A program made the translations under genes and the position numbers. The notes beneath the pieces are model-generated. The model saw only the letters and a list, made by a program, of their open reading frames with translations. It was not told where the DNA came from and ran no database searches. This document shows positions 34,836 to 45,081 of a stretch of DNA of 64,000 bases, in pieces; within the stretch, counting starts at the first letter, position 1; every line of letters begins with the position of its first letter. Source of the stretch: Stutzerimonas kunmingensis (GTDB lineage Bacteria > Pseudomonadota > Gammaproteobacteria > Pseudomonadales > Pseudomonadaceae); the NCBI RefSeq assembly GCF_002929225.1, contig NZ_PISM01000020.1, positions 1-64,000 of the forward strand, in the 5' to 3' direction.

Positions 34836-36686
34836 ATGTGTGGCATCGTTGGCGCCGTCGCCGAACGCAACATCACCGCGATCCTTCTCGAGGGCCTCAA
34901 GCGCCTGGAATACCGTGGCTATGACAGTGCCGGCGTTGCCGTGCTGGACGAGAACGGCACACTCGAGCGTCTGCGCCGTAATGGCAAGGTCGCCGAACTG
35001 GAGCAGGCTCAGCAACACACGCAGCTGGCCGGCCGCCTGGGCATTGCGCATACCCGCTGGGCAACCCATGGCGCGCCCTGCGAGCGCAATGCCCATCCGC
35101 ATTTCTCCGGTGATGATCTGGCCGTGGTGCACAACGGCATCATCGAGAACCACGAGGCGCTGCGGGCTCAGCTCAAGGAGATGGGTTACGTATTCGTCTC
35201 GGATACCGACACCGAAGTCATCGTGCACCTGCTGCACCACAAGCTCGATTCGCTCGGCGACCTCACCGCTGCGCTGAAGGCGGCGGTCAAGGAACTGCAT
35301 GGCGCCTACGGACTGGCGGTGATCAGTGCGCGGCAACCGGATCGCCTGCTCGCCGCGCGCAGCGGCAGCCCGCTGGTGATCGGTCTGGGCCTGGGCGAAA
35401 ACTTCCTCGCCTCGGACCAGCTGGCGCTGCGTCAGGTCACCGACCGTTTCATGTATCTGGAAGAGGGCGACATCGCCGAAATCCGCCGCGATGCGGTGCA
35501 GATCTGGGATGTCGACGGCCAGCCGGTGCAGCGCGAGGCCGTGCAGTACCACGAAGGTGCCGAGGCGGCGGACAAGGGCGAGTACCGCCACTTCATGCTC
35601 AAGGAGATTCACGAGCAGCCGAAGGTGGTGCAGCGCACTCTGGAAGGCCGGCTAGGCGATCATCAGGTCCTGGTGCAGGCGTTCGGACCGCAAGCCGCCG
35701 AGCTGTTCGCCAAAGTGCGCAATGTGCAGATCGTCGCCTGTGGCACCAGCTATCACGCCGGCATGGTCGCGCGTTACTGGCTGGAGGAACTGGCCGGCAT
35801 ACCCTGTCAGGTCGAGGTTGCCAGCGAATTCCGCTACCGCAAGGTGGTGGTGCAGCCGGACACCCTGTTCGTCACCATCTCCCAGTCCGGCGAGACGGCC
35901 GATTCGCTGGCAGCGCTGCGTAACGCCAAGGCGCGCTCCGAGCAGGAAGGTCGCTATCTGGCGAGCCTGGCGATCTGCAACGTCGGCATCAGTTCGCTGG
36001 TGCGCGAATCGGACCTGACCCTGCTCACCCAGGCCGGCCCGGAAATCGGCGTGGCTTCGACCAAGGCCTTCACCACCCAGCTGGTTGGTCTGCTGTTGCT
36101 GACGCTGTCGCTGGGCCAGGTCCGGGGCACGCTTTCCCCTGCGCTGGAGGCCGAACTGGTCGACGAGCTGCGCCGGCTGCCGACCCGCCTGGGCGAGGCG
36201 CTGGCGATGGACGCTACGGTGGAGAAGATTTCCGAGCACTTCGCCGAGAAGCATCACACCCTGTTCCTCGGCCGCGGCGCTCAGTATCCGGTGGCGATGG
36301 AGGGGGCGCTCAAGCTCAAGGAAATCTCCTACATCCATGCCGAGGCCTACCCGGCCGGTGAGCTCAAGCACGGCCCGCTGGCCCTGGTGGACGCCGACAT
36401 GCCGGTGGTCACGGTGGCGCCGAACAACGAGTTGCTCGAGAAGCTCAAGTCCAACCTGCAGGAAGTGCGCGCCCGTGGTGGCGAGCTGATCGTCTTTGCC
36501 GATCGTGAAGCCGGGTTCGACAACGGTGAAGGGATCTTCGTGGTGAACATGCCGCATATCCACGATGCTCTGGCGCCGATCCTCTATACCCTGCCGCTGC
36601 AACTGCTGTCGTATTACGTTGCCGTGTTGCGCGGTACCGATGTCGACCAGCCACGCAACCTCGCCAAGTCCGTCACGGTGGAATGA
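34836..36686 (+). CDS. glmS: Glutamine-fructose-6-phosphate aminotransferase (isomerising)
   Basis: A 616-residue enzyme that makes glucosamine-6-phosphate. It begins [12 protein letters not shown], with the N-terminal nucleophile Cys of the glutaminase domain, has two SIS domains ([13 protein letters not shown] in the first) and ends [15 protein letters not shown]. The 3' end is the recognition site of Tn7 (attTn7), and a Tn7-like element begins 25 bp after the stop codon. Confidence 0.99.
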   Translation: MCGIVGAVAERNITAILLEGLKRLEYRGYDSAGVAVLDENGTLERLRRNGKVAELEQAQQHTQLAGRLGIAHTRWATHGAPCERNAHPHFSGDDLAVVHNGIIENHEALRAQLKEMGYVFVSDTDTEVIVHLLHHKLDSLGDLTAALKAAVKELHGAYGLAVISARQPDRLLAARSGSPLVIGLGLGENFLASDQLALRQVTDRFMYLEEGDIAEIRRDAVQIWDVDGQPVQREAVQYHEGAEAADKGEYRHFMLKEIHEQPKVVQRTLEGRLGDHQVLVQAFGPQAAELFAKVRNVQIVACGTSYHAGMVARYWLEELAGIPCQVEVASEFRYRKVVVQPDTLFVTISQSGETADSLAALRNAKARSEQEGRYLASLAICNVGISSLVRESDLTLLTQAGPEIGVASTKAFTTQLVGLLLLTLSLGQVRGTLSPALEAELVDELRRLPTRLGEALAMDATVEKISEHFAEKHHTLFLGRGAQYPVAMEGALKLKEISYIHAEAYPAGELKHGPLALVDADMPVVTVAPNNELLEKLKSNLQEVRARGGELIVFADREAGFDNGEGIFVVNMPHIHDALAPILYTLPLQLLSYYVAVLRGTDVDQPRNLAKSVTVE

Positions 36687-36706
36687 CCGGCAAACGCGCC
36701 AGAGAG

Positions 36707-36711
36707 CGTGT
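36707..36711. repeat. Target-site duplication, glmS side
   Basis: CGTGT, whose last base is 25 bp after the glmS stop, is repeated at 62357-62361 on the other side of the element. Tn7 relatives make 5-bp duplications at this place. Confidence 0.75.
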
Positions 36712-36720
36712 TGGTTTTTG

Positions 36721-36781
36721 CCAAAAAATATTGTCAAAAGACAAAATATTTTGACAGCAGACAAAATTATATGACAAAAGG
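36721..36781 (+). repeat. Right-end TnsB-like binding sites
   Basis: GACAAAAT occurs at 36740-36747 and 36760-36767, GACAAAAG at 36773-36780, and a variant CCAAAAAATA at 36721-36730. The sites repeat every 13-20 bp and point inwards. Tn7 TnsB sites start GACAAAATA. They overlap the tnsA promoter region, where TnsB autorepression is known for Tn7. Confidence 0.75.
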
Positions 36782-36975
36782 TAAGCCTCTGATTTACAAC
36801 ACTTTATCAGAGGCTGCTCGCCCGCCTATCTGGAATCACGTATACGCTGACCAAACGGAGCTAATCTGTCTTCGCGTTTTAAAACTTATCCACAGCCAGT
36901 GAAGTGTCCTAGGACTTTTGAGCGAATTTTCAAACTTTGGATGATGGGTGTGGCTGAAGGCACCGGGAGGCTTGT

Positions 36976-37833
36976 TTGCGAGGTCGTAGCTTTAGAACCC
37001 AGTCCGACATTGATCGGCATATCGAAAAAGGTTTTGGGCAAGGGAGTCTAGAGCACTACGTACCATGGCTACGGGTGCAGGATGTTCCATCTCACGGGCG
37101 GTCTCGCAAGATACATGGAACCAAGGTCAATCGTCTTCATCACCTTCTTTCTGATTTGGAATATGGCTACCTACTTCTGCTTGAGTTTTCTGACCGGGTA
37201 ATAGATATCAGAGAGCAATATCCCCTTTTGCCTCAATCGTCAGCGCAATCGATTGCTAACGCGTTGAATATCTCTTACCCGGTTTATCCGGGAACAAAAG
37301 TTCCTTTGGTGATGACCACCGATTTCTTAATCACGCTGCGTCAGCCTGACGGAAGCAGCAGGTTAGTTGCGCGTACAATCAAATACTCTGATTCATTTGA
37401 CTCGGGCCGAGGACTTAAGCGCACTTTAGAAAAGTTGAAGATAGAACGAGAATTTTGGAAAAGTCGCGACATTGACTGGACCGTCGTTACGGAAAAAAAC
37501 ATACCTGCAATCCTGAGCAGTAACTTAGATTGGTTTCGAAAAGGGGCTGCGCTAAAAAGGGAGCTACAGCAACGTACATTGATCGTTAGTTTCCTCGATG
37601 AGGTTAATAGCATGCGAGAGTTTCAATGGCCTCTTGAGCGTATGCTCAGGAGTATTGCTAATTCGCTATTTATCCCTTATAGCGACGCCAAAAACATATT
37701 TATGCACCTAGTCTGGAATAAGTATATAACTCTTAATCTAGTAGCCGAGCGGCTAACGATGAAGAGTGTTTTGATAATCGCAAATGTCTTGTACCCCGCC
37801 GAAGATTATAGATATGAGAGCAGGGCTAGCTGA
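36976..37833 (+). CDS. tnsA: Tn7-like transposase subunit TnsA (endonuclease)
   Basis: A 285-residue protein that in Tn7 cuts the 5' ends of the element. The start is a TTG with GGGAGG 6 bp upstream. The likely catalytic residues are E62 (SDLEYGYLL), D116 (MTTDFLITL) and K136 (ARTIKYS); the position two before the Lys, Gln in E. coli TnsA, is Thr134 here. The C-terminal region should contact TnsC. AT-rich codon use differs strongly from the core genes. The stop overlaps the tnsB start (TGATG). Confidence 0.88.
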   Translation: MRGRSFRTQSDIDRHIEKGFGQGSLEHYVPWLRVQDVPSHGRSRKIHGTKVNRLHHLLSDLEYGYLLLLEFSDRVIDIREQYPLLPQSSAQSIANALNISYPVYPGTKVPLVMTTDFLITLRQPDGSSRLVARTIKYSDSFDSGRGLKRTLEKLKIEREFWKSRDIDWTVVTEKNIPAILSSNLDWFRKGAALKRELQQRTLIVSFLDEVNSMREFQWPLERMLRSIANSLFIPYSDAKNIFMHLVWNKYITLNLVAERLTMKSVLIIANVLYPAEDYRYESRAS

Positions 37834-40013
37834 TGTCATATCTAAATATCAACGACGTAATTGAACCAGTTACCGAAACCACAGAGTTGCAACGATTGGC
37901 CAGGGTGCTTTGGCTGGATGCTATAAGCGATCAGGTCGTACTTTTTGACATGACAGAGACACCCAAAAGACCTTGGGTGATGCGTTTGTCAGAGCTAAGA
38001 AGTATTTTGGATAATGGTGATATAAAGACGGCAACTATCGTACCTAGCCCCTTTATGTTGCGGATTGAAGAAGATCTTTCTGAAAAAGAGAAATATTTTC
38101 GTGATAAAAACTGGCGGCGTATCCAGAATTTGATTGAGACGGAAATTCCGGGAGAGATATTTCAGCCTGGAGCTATGGGGCGCTTAATAGCTGACCAAGC
38201 GCTAAAGTTAGAAATACACAAAAAAACTATATATCGACTACTGTACCGATACTGGATGAACGGCCAGGTACGTAACGCGTTACTACCTGATCGTTTTAAC
38301 TCTGGAGGTCCAGGTAAGAACAAACAGTATAGGGATGGAAAAAAACCCGGCCGCAAAGTTTATTTTCAAGGGGTGGAAGCTGATACTCAGTCAAAGGTAC
38401 TGACGGAGGCCGACAAGAACTGCATAAAGGTAGGCTTTTCTTTATTTGCAACCGGAAAAGTAGGCACTATCACTGATGCTTACATAAAAATGCTCAGGCG
38501 TTTTTATACATCAAAAACGCAGCCAGGATATTGTATAGAGCCACCACTGCTCCCCGCAAATGAACTACCAACGGCTAGGCAGTTCGCATATTGGGGGCAC
38601 AAAGCGTATGACGATATTACTGTTCTTAGAGGAAGAAGCGGTGAGCGAAATTGGCAAAAGGATCATCGCCCGTTAATTGGTACTGTTCGAGATGGCCTTC
38701 GTGGTCCTTGCCATTTGTTTGAAATAGACGCTACTGTGGCAGATATATATCTGGTCAGTCGATACAGTCGAGACTGGATTATTGGCCGTCCTGTCATTTA
38801 TGTGATAATTGATACTTTCTCAGGGATGATCACTGGTGTTTATGTAGGCCTTGAAGGGCCGAGTTGGAACGGTGCCCGTCAGGCACTGTTTAATGCGTTT
38901 ACTCAGAAGAAGGAATTTTGCGCGGATAATGGTGTTGATATTACTCCGGACGAATGGCCTTGCCACCACTTACCTCATGAAATCTTTGCTGACAGAGGCG
39001 AGATGTTGGGGCAGGCTGCAGAAGGCCTGGCCTCAGGGCTCAGGATAAACCTTGGTATAGCTCCTCCTTATCGACCGGACTGGAAGGCTATCGTAGAGAG
39101 CAGTTTCAAAGTTCTGAACGTTACTACCCAAATACATTGGATCCCCGGTGCAGTGCGTAAGAGGAATAAAGAACGGGGAGAGCGTGATTATAGGCTGGAT
39201 GCTACGCTCAATTTGGCAGAGTTCACGAAGATTATTATTCAGGGAATACTCCATTATAATAAGCACAATCGGCAGCCCGACCGCCTTACCAAAGAAATGA
39301 TAGCCGATCAGGTGGAACCTACCCCAATAGGTATATGGAGTTGGGCGCTCCGGAATGATCGAATCGATGAAAATACCCAGGCTGACGAACTTATCTACCT
39401 ACATCTTTTACCCCGAGATAGGGGTTCTATACAAAAGGGAGGGATTAAGTTCAAGGGTATGTTTTACATTTGTGACTTGGCCGTTGAGCAGAACTGGTTT
39501 GCTAGAGCAAGACATAGAGGGGTTAGCAGCATTCTTTGTTGGTATGACCCTAACAGCACTGAGCATATTTGGATCCAAAATAATCAAGGTAAATTTCTAC
39601 GCTGTGATCTAAGGAAATCTGAAATTCGCTATCACGGGTACCGGTTTGATGAAGTTATAGACATGCTCGCCATCATCAAACAAGAATCCCCAGACAGCAA
39701 GTACACCAAGCTAGTCGGTAAAGTCTCGCTAGATGGAGAAATATCTGGTGTCGTTAAAGCTGCGAAAAAAGATAAATCCTTAACAACTCAAGTTTCGTCC
39801 AAGTCTGAAAAGATGGGTAACATTCGTAGTAATAGAGCTAACGAACGCTTGCAAGAACGTAAGGATTCGTTCGTACCGGATGACTTGCGATCTTCTGTCC
39901 CGCCGCAATCCGACGCGATTTCTAGCGTTGGTGTTGCGGAAAATTACGCGGGTGCCCGCAGCGCCGAGGTCATTGACCTGCTGAGTCGGCTTCGTCCAGG
40001 AGCTAAAAAATGA
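37833..40013 (+). CDS. tnsB: Tn7-like transposase subunit TnsB (DDE integrase)
   Basis: A 726-residue integrase that recognises the element ends and joins 3' ends to the target. The DDE triad is visible as D299 (FEIDAT), D387 (FADRGE) and E422 (KAIVESSFK). N-terminal HTH-type domains precede it (for example IHKKTIYRLLYRYW) and a C-terminal beta-barrel and basic tail follow. Full length for the family. It overlaps tnsC by 4 bp (ATGA). Confidence 0.95.
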   Translation: MSYLNINDVIEPVTETTELQRLARVLWLDAISDQVVLFDMTETPKRPWVMRLSELRSILDNGDIKTATIVPSPFMLRIEEDLSEKEKYFRDKNWRRIQNLIETEIPGEIFQPGAMGRLIADQALKLEIHKKTIYRLLYRYWMNGQVRNALLPDRFNSGGPGKNKQYRDGKKPGRKVYFQGVEADTQSKVLTEADKNCIKVGFSLFATGKVGTITDAYIKMLRRFYTSKTQPGYCIEPPLLPANELPTARQFAYWGHKAYDDITVLRGRSGERNWQKDHRPLIGTVRDGLRGPCHLFEIDATVADIYLVSRYSRDWIIGRPVIYVIIDTFSGMITGVYVGLEGPSWNGARQALFNAFTQKKEFCADNGVDITPDEWPCHHLPHEIFADRGEMLGQAAEGLASGLRINLGIAPPYRPDWKAIVESSFKVLNVTTQIHWIPGAVRKRNKERGERDYRLDATLNLAEFTKIIIQGILHYNKHNRQPDRLTKEMIADQVEPTPIGIWSWALRNDRIDENTQADELIYLHLLPRDRGSIQKGGIKFKGMFYICDLAVEQNWFARARHRGVSSILCWYDPNSTEHIWIQNNQGKFLRCDLRKSEIRYHGYRFDEVIDMLAIIKQESPDSKYTKLVGKVSLDGEISGVVKAAKKDKSLTTQVSSKSEKMGNIRSNRANERLQERKDSFVPDDLRSSVPPQSDAISSVGVAENYAGARSAEVIDLLSRLRPGAKK

Positions 40014-41185
40014 CCGTACTTACGCATGCGGTCGCGCGGTATGAGGAATCGCCTGTTTTGGAGTTCCAAGGGAACCCGTTGATAGAGGCGTTACCGCCAA
40101 TCCTCTGTGAGAGCGATGCGGCCTCGTTGATCATGAATTTTCCGCCTGTGAACGAGCATGAGCGCGAACTCGATAGCGCGGTCCGCCTTCACTGCATCGA
40201 TCGCTTACGTACGGTCGTTCAGCCTTTGCCGGTACATCTTGAACTGGAATCAACTCTTTCTTCTTTGATTCGTAGTGGATATGTAGGGCGTAATCCGCTT
40301 TCGCCGACGACCGTAAGACACCTTCACTCGCTTTCAACGAGCAGAAGGACATCTGATGGGTTTCGGTCCACTGCAACGACCTTCAGCTTGGTTGGGTTGA
40401 GTGGGATCGGAAAATCGACGGCACTTGAATCAATCCTTCGTCTTTATCCGCAGACAGTTCTCCATGAACGCTACGGAAAGCGTCAGTTTGTACAAACTCA
40501 AATCACTTGGTTAAAGCTGGATTGCCCGTTCGATGGATCGCTAAGCGGTTTGTGCCGGGCGTTCTTCCGAGCAGTGGATCAGGCTATTGGACAAGACCGA
40601 TATGCAAACAGCTACCGCTCTCGGAGTGGCTTACCCGACACGATTCAACGTATGGAACAGGTCGCGAGTACCTATTTTATAGGCGCATTGCTAATCGACG
40701 AAATTCAGCATCTTCGATCGGCTCGAGCCGGTGGAAAAGACAACATGCTCAATTTCTTTGTCAACCTGATCAATTCGATTGGCATCCCCGTTGTGTTCAT
40801 TGGGACTAACTCAATGATCAGCCTGTTTTCGGACGTGCTTCGAAATGCTCGACGTGGATGTGGTCTTGGCGTTATAGAGTTTGAAAGGTTCGAGAAGGAC
40901 GATCCTTTCTGGAAGATGTTGGTTGAGTCCTTGTGGGCCTATCAATGGTGCCGTGAAGTTAGTCCGCTGACGGATGAGTTACTCGACGTACTCTATGATT
41001 TGACTCAGGGTGTCACCGATTTCCTGGTTAAGCTAGTTATCCTAGGCCAGCGTTTTGCTATTCAGCACGGCGAGGAGCGCCTCGTTCCAAGCACATTCAG
41101 ACGCGTGGCCGATACCAAGATGAAAATCCTGAAACCGGCATTGTCGGCCTTACGTAGTCGGGACCCTAGTGGCCTGAGCGGTTAG
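40010..41185 (+). CDS. tnsC: Tn7-like AAA+ regulator TnsC, 3'-truncated
   Basis: A 391-residue ATPase that links the target selector to TnsAB. Walker A is GLSGIGKST (129-137) and Walker B LLIDE (227-231). E. coli TnsC is 555 residues, so a C-terminal part appears to be missing. The last six codons (SGLSG and stop) lie beyond a CTAG site at 41166-41169, where an IS630-type remnant begins, so the native reading frame is replaced there. Function is doubtful. No tnsD or tniQ follows. Confidence 0.85.
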   Translation: MTVLTHAVARYEESPVLEFQGNPLIEALPPILCESDAASLIMNFPPVNEHERELDSAVRLHCIDRLRTVVQPLPVHLELESTLSSLIRSGYVGRNPLSPTTVRHLHSLSTSRRTSDGFRSTATTFSLVGLSGIGKSTALESILRLYPQTVLHERYGKRQFVQTQITWLKLDCPFDGSLSGLCRAFFRAVDQAIGQDRYANSYRSRSGLPDTIQRMEQVASTYFIGALLIDEIQHLRSARAGGKDNMLNFFVNLINSIGIPVVFIGTNSMISLFSDVLRNARRGCGLGVIEFERFEKDDPFWKMLVESLWAYQWCREVSPLTDELLDVLYDLTQGVTDFLVKLVILGQRFAIQHGEERLVPSTFRRVADTKMKILKPALSALRSRDPSGLSG

Positions 41186-41290
41186 TTCAATAATCTATTT
41201 TTCATCGCGCCAAGTTTAGCTTTGTGGACTGAGCTGATGATCGATTCAGCCGTTTTGTTCCATTTGAATGGCTTGGCGGAGAGCTCGTTG
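41166..41290 (-). mobile_element. IS630-family insertion sequence remnant (3' end of transposase)
   Basis: The minus strand encodes AKPFKWNKTAESIISSVHKA before a stop at 41182-41184. The KPF-W-KTA-xI pattern is typical of the C terminus of IS630-family transposases. The fragment ends at CTAG (41166-41169), the target chosen by IS630 elements, just after the tnsC break. The rest of the transposase is missing; the sequence to the right is unrelated. Confidence 0.6.
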
Positions 41291-41409
41291 GCATCATCTG
41301 CCGCACCACCCACTCCCGATGCTCTATCGAATAACGCGCCACACGGCTCTCACTTCCGCCCACCGACCAAGACTCATCGAATCAACTCACACGACAACTA
41401 TCCTGACGC

Positions 41410-41665
41410 GGCGGGTAATCGAACGAGAAATACTCGAAGTGCCCTCCGTGCGCGAACAGCTGGCTGATTACCGGCTGGTGCGCTTCGATATGACGCGTAG
41501 CGATGCCGAGCAACGCGCGCTGCTTGATCGCTATAAGCTGTTTAGCCCGCCGGTCTGCAATTGTTTGCCCCCAGTGGTGATGAGTGGCAGGACCTTCGCA
41601 CGATTGGTTAAACCGACGCCGAGAGTTTTCTGGAACGACTGCGTCTAGCCGACGACCGAATGTAA
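41410..41665 (+). pseudogene. dsbD: Thiol:disulfide interchange protein DsbD, C-terminal fragment
   Basis: The translation RRVIEREILEVPSVREQLAD, followed by YRLVRFDMTRSDAEQRALLDRYKLF, fits the C-terminal thioredoxin domain of DsbD. After SPPV the homology moves to another frame (LQLFAPSGDEWQDLRTIG), then hits a TAA where the family has Glu, and goes on as TDAESFLERLRLADDRM to a normal stop. So the fragment has one frameshift and one nonsense codon and lacks its N-terminal part. DsbD relatives often accompany copper-resistance genes. Confidence 0.75.
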
Positions 41666-41806
41666 AGCATGCAACCTGGTCGCTTCCGGAAGTGGGCAAT
41701 GACTTGATCGTTTTAACGATGTTCCACTATCAAAATCGGTGACGACTGAAGTCAGCCATTTGTTGAACAGTCACACCGGAACTTAACAGTCAGAAAAAAC
41801 GGTACC

Positions 41807-41821
41807 TGACAGAACTGTAAT
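41807..41821 (+). promoter_or_regulatory. Candidate copper-responsive operator upstream of copA
   Basis: TGACAGAACTGTAAT fits TNAC-N6-GTAA(T), a pattern found before three other cargo transcription units. It lies about 230 bp before the copA start. Confidence 0.5.
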
Positions 41822-42048
41822 GTTTCGCTAAGGCCTGTGACAGGATGCCGCAGTTAAGTTGGCGTCGTGCCTGAAGAACAAAGCACTCCGTTCAAACGGA
41901 AACCGAATTGACGGATATTTCGAGGGGATCGAACAATGCTCCTGTTTTCATGCGTTGCCGAGTACTCCGGCTTGGCAGGGGCGGGCAGTCAACGAATCTG
42001 AGACCGGGTTGCTCACCACTGGCTCATCTGATTAATGGACATAACGGG

Positions 42049-43830
42049 ATGCAAAGCAAAACCACAAGGCGCACTTTCATCAAGGGTCTAGCCGCCACCG
42101 GTATTCTCGGCGGCTTAGGCATGTGGCGTATGCCGGTCTGGGCCGTGACCAGTCCCGGTCAGGCCAACGTGCTGGCCGGTACCGATTTTGATCTTTTCAT
42201 CGGTGAAACCCCGGTAAATATTACTGGCGCGGCTCGTACCGCGATGACCATCAATGGCTCACTTCCAGGGCCGACCCTGCGTTGGCGGGAAGGCGATACC
42301 GTGACTCTGCGCGTTCGTAATCGTCTGCAGGACGATACCTCGATTCACTGGCACGGCATCATCCTGCCGGCGAACATGGATGGCGTACCTGGCCTGAGTT
42401 TCCACGGCATCGCCCCCGATGGCATGTATGAGTACAAATTCAAGGTTAACCAGAACGGCACCTATTGGTACCACAGTCACTCGGGACTACAGGAGCAGGC
42501 TGGCGTCTATGGTGCTCTGGTGATCGATGCCAAAGAGCCGGAGCCGTTCAGCTACGACCGCGACTACGTGGTGCTACTAAGTGACTGGACTGACGAAGAT
42601 CCGGAACGGGTTCTGGCCAAGCTCAAAAAGCAATCGGATTACTACAACTTCCACAAACGCACAGTCGGCGACTTCGTCGATGACGTCAGCGAGATGGGGT
42701 GGTCCGCAGCGATCGCTGATCGGAAGATGTGGGCCCAGATGAAAATGAGCCCGACTGATCTTGCCGATGTCAGTGGCTATACCTACACCTACTTGATGAA
42801 TGGCCAGGCGCCGGATAACAACTGGACTGGTATTTTCAAGCCGGGTGAGAAAATCCGCCTGCGCTTCATCAATGCATCGGCCATGACCTATTTCGATGTC
42901 CGTATCCCGGGTCTAAAGATGACGGTGGTGGCGGCCGATGGGCAGTACGTCAAACCTGTTAGCGTCGATGAGTTCCGTATTACTGCGGCCGAAACCTTCG
43001 ATGTAATAGTCGAACCCGATAGCGAGCAGGCCTACACCATCTTCGCGCAGTCCATGGACCGCACCGGCTATTCACGCGGCACCCTGGCCGTTCGCGAAGG
43101 GCTGAGCGCGCCTGTTCCTGAAGTTGATCCTCGCCCGTTGATCTCCATGAGCGATATGGGAATGGATCACGGCAGCATGGAGGGAATGGATCATGGCTCC
43201 ATGCAGGGCGGCATGGCAGGCAAGGATCATAGCAAGATGGCAGGTATGGACCACGACAGTATGGCTGGCATGGATCATTCAACGATGGCAGGCACGGGTG
43301 GAGCGATGCAGTCCCATCCGGCCTCCGAAACCAATAACCCTCTGGTCGACATGCAGACCATGACGCCAACTCCCAAGCTAAATGACCCGGGAATCGGGCT
43401 TCGCAACAACGGTCGCCGTGTCCTGACTTACTCAGATCTGCACAGCACCTTCCTCGATCCGGATGGGCGCGAGCCGAGTCGTACTATCGAGCTGCATCTC
43501 ACAGGTCACATGGAAAAGTTTTCTTGGTCATTCGATGGCATTGAGTTCTCTGACGCGGAACCGTTGCGATTGAAGTATGGCGAGCGTGTTCGTATCACCT
43601 TAGTCAACGACACTATGATGACCCACCCCATCCACCTTCATGGCATGTGGAGCGATCTGGAGGATGACAACGGCAACTTCCTAGTTCGCAAACACACCAT
43701 TGATGTACCTCCTGGCTCGAAGCGCAGCTATCGCGTAACCGCAGATGCGCTAGGGCGCTGGGCCTATCACTGCCACCTGCTGCTCCACATGGAAATGGGC
43801 ATGTTCCGTGAAGTTCGCGTGGATGAGTGA
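42049..43830 (+). CDS. copA: Copper-resistance multicopper oxidase CopA
   Basis: A 593-residue periplasmic oxidase that turns Cu(I) to Cu(II) and binds copper. I chose the ATG giving MQSKTTRRTFIKGLAATGIL, a twin-arginine signal. Copper ligands are in IHWHGIILP, YHSHSGLQEQAG, HPIHLHGMW and YHCHLLLHMEMGMF. Residues about 365-425 are Met/His-rich (MDHGSM and MAGMDH repeats). The frame is open 47 codons further up but that part is not protein-like. It begins the copA-copB unit. Confidence 0.96.
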   Translation: MQSKTTRRTFIKGLAATGILGGLGMWRMPVWAVTSPGQANVLAGTDFDLFIGETPVNITGAARTAMTINGSLPGPTLRWREGDTVTLRVRNRLQDDTSIHWHGIILPANMDGVPGLSFHGIAPDGMYEYKFKVNQNGTYWYHSHSGLQEQAGVYGALVIDAKEPEPFSYDRDYVVLLSDWTDEDPERVLAKLKKQSDYYNFHKRTVGDFVDDVSEMGWSAAIADRKMWAQMKMSPTDLADVSGYTYTYLMNGQAPDNNWTGIFKPGEKIRLRFINASAMTYFDVRIPGLKMTVVAADGQYVKPVSVDEFRITAAETFDVIVEPDSEQAYTIFAQSMDRTGYSRGTLAVREGLSAPVPEVDPRPLISMSDMGMDHGSMEGMDHGSMQGGMAGKDHSKMAGMDHDSMAGMDHSTMAGTGGAMQSHPASETNNPLVDMQTMTPTPKLNDPGIGLRNNGRRVLTYSDLHSTFLDPDGREPSRTIELHLTGHMEKFSWSFDGIEFSDAEPLRLKYGERVRITLVNDTMMTHPIHLHGMWSDLEDDNGNFLVRKHTIDVPPGSKRSYRVTADALGRWAYHCHLLLHMEMGMFREVRVDE

Positions 43831-43842
43831 AGGAGATATCTA

Positions 43843-44139
43843 ATGGGCAATTCCCCGATACGAAACCCCCTTTTCTGCAGTGCCGCAATGTTGAGCCTTT
43901 TGGCTGCCCTGTATATCCCAGTGTCGCTGGCCGAAGAAAATCACAGCGATCATGGACGGCACGCCGTTGACTCTTCCAAAGCTGCCAGTGAGAAGCAGCC
44001 TCCTCAGGTGCGAGGCCAAGGCCCAGCCAATCAGCAAATGGATCACGGCTCGATGAACCATGAAGGCATGGACCACCAAAAAATGACCGGTGAGCATGGC
44101 AGCGACCATGCCGAGGCAGATTCGAACCATGACCATTAA
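43843..44139 (+). CDS. Small exported Met/His-rich protein between copA and copB
   Basis: A 98-residue protein with an N-terminal signal-like segment ([22 protein letters not shown]) and a tail rich in His and Met ([16 protein letters not shown]). It follows copA by 12 bp with GGAGA before the ATG, and overlaps copB by 11 bp. It is probably a periplasmic copper-binding protein. It may derive from the N-terminal metal-binding part of CopB by duplication, since both share MDH repeats. Confidence 0.75.
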   Translation: MGNSPIRNPLFCSAAMLSLLAALYIPVSLAEENHSDHGRHAVDSSKAASEKQPPQVRGQGPANQQMDHGSMNHEGMDHQKMTGEHGSDHAEADSNHDH

Positions 44140-45073
44140 GCTATCACGTCCATCGCTCATTGCCCTGGCGGTGTCAATGAGCGCACTGAGCGGCGGCTTT
44201 ACCTTTGCCGCAGAAGGAATGGATATCTCGACTATGGGCCGCGGCTCCATGCCGCTGGACCATAGCAAGATGGGCCACGGCGCCATGCAAGAGCAAATGG
44301 AAGGGATGGATCACAGCAACATGGATCACTCCCAAATGAACCATGGCTCCCCGAGAACCACCAGTCGTACACCGATCCCCGTCCTCACGGATGCCGATCG
44401 CCAAGCGGCCTTCGCGCCTCTGCCTGGACATACAGTGCACGATAGCGGCATCAACAGCTTCTTCCTGCTCGATCAGCTTGAATATCAGGACGCTGATGAG
44501 GGCAGCACCCTGGCCTGGGATGCCTCAGGCTGGGTGGGAGGCGATATCAATCGGGTCTGGTTTCGTTCCGAGGGAGAGCGTACCAACGGCGTAACCGAGG
44601 ATGCCGAGCTGCAGCTGTTGTATGGGCATTCGGTCGGCCCGTGGTGGGACGTCGTTGCTGGCGTTCGCCAAGACTTCAAGCCCGAGTCTCCACAGACCTG
44701 GGCTGCCATCGGTATGCAAGGTCTGGCGCTTTACGATTTTGAAGCCGAGGCCACTGCGTTCGTTGGCGAAGGGGGCCAGGCTGCAGTTCGCTTAGAAGGC
44801 GATTATGACATCCTGCTGACCAATCGACTGATCCTCCAACCAACTGCGGAAGCCAATTTCTACGGCAAGAATGATTTTGAAAGAGTAGTGGGCTCGGGCC
44901 TGGCAAATACTGAACTGGGTTTGCGCCTGCGCTACGAAATCGTTCGCGAATTTGCGCCCTACATCGGGATTTCCTGGAGTCGCTCATACGGTAATACCGC
45001 AGACATGCTGCGCGACGAAGGAGAAGATGTTGAAGAGGTGCGCTTTGTCGCCGGCATTCGAATGTGGCTTTAG
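44129..45073 (+). CDS. copB: Copper-resistance outer membrane protein CopB
   Basis: A 314-residue protein. [20 protein letters not shown] is a signal peptide; a Met/His-rich region ([14 protein letters not shown]) follows, and from about residue 90 the CopB beta-barrel domain, ending in a C-terminal Leu with alternating aromatic residues (VAGIRMWL). It is thought to hold or exclude copper at the outer membrane. I use the ATG at 44129, inside the end of the previous gene, because it starts the signal peptide. Confidence 0.93.
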   Translation: MTIKLSRPSLIALAVSMSALSGGFTFAAEGMDISTMGRGSMPLDHSKMGHGAMQEQMEGMDHSNMDHSQMNHGSPRTTSRTPIPVLTDADRQAAFAPLPGHTVHDSGINSFFLLDQLEYQDADEGSTLAWDASGWVGGDINRVWFRSEGERTNGVTEDAELQLLYGHSVGPWWDVVAGVRQDFKPESPQTWAAIGMQGLALYDFEAEATAFVGEGGQAAVRLEGDYDILLTNRLILQPTAEANFYGKNDFERVVGSGLANTELGLRLRYEIVREFAPYIGISWSRSYGNTADMLRDEGEDVEEVRFVAGIRMWL

Positions 45074-45081
45074 AGGTTAAT

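Noticed and set aside
36704..36708. GAGCG as the target duplication, with the element starting TGTTGG
   Set aside because: No matching GAGCG next to an ACA end on the far side; CGTGT fits both edges together with matching TGG ends.
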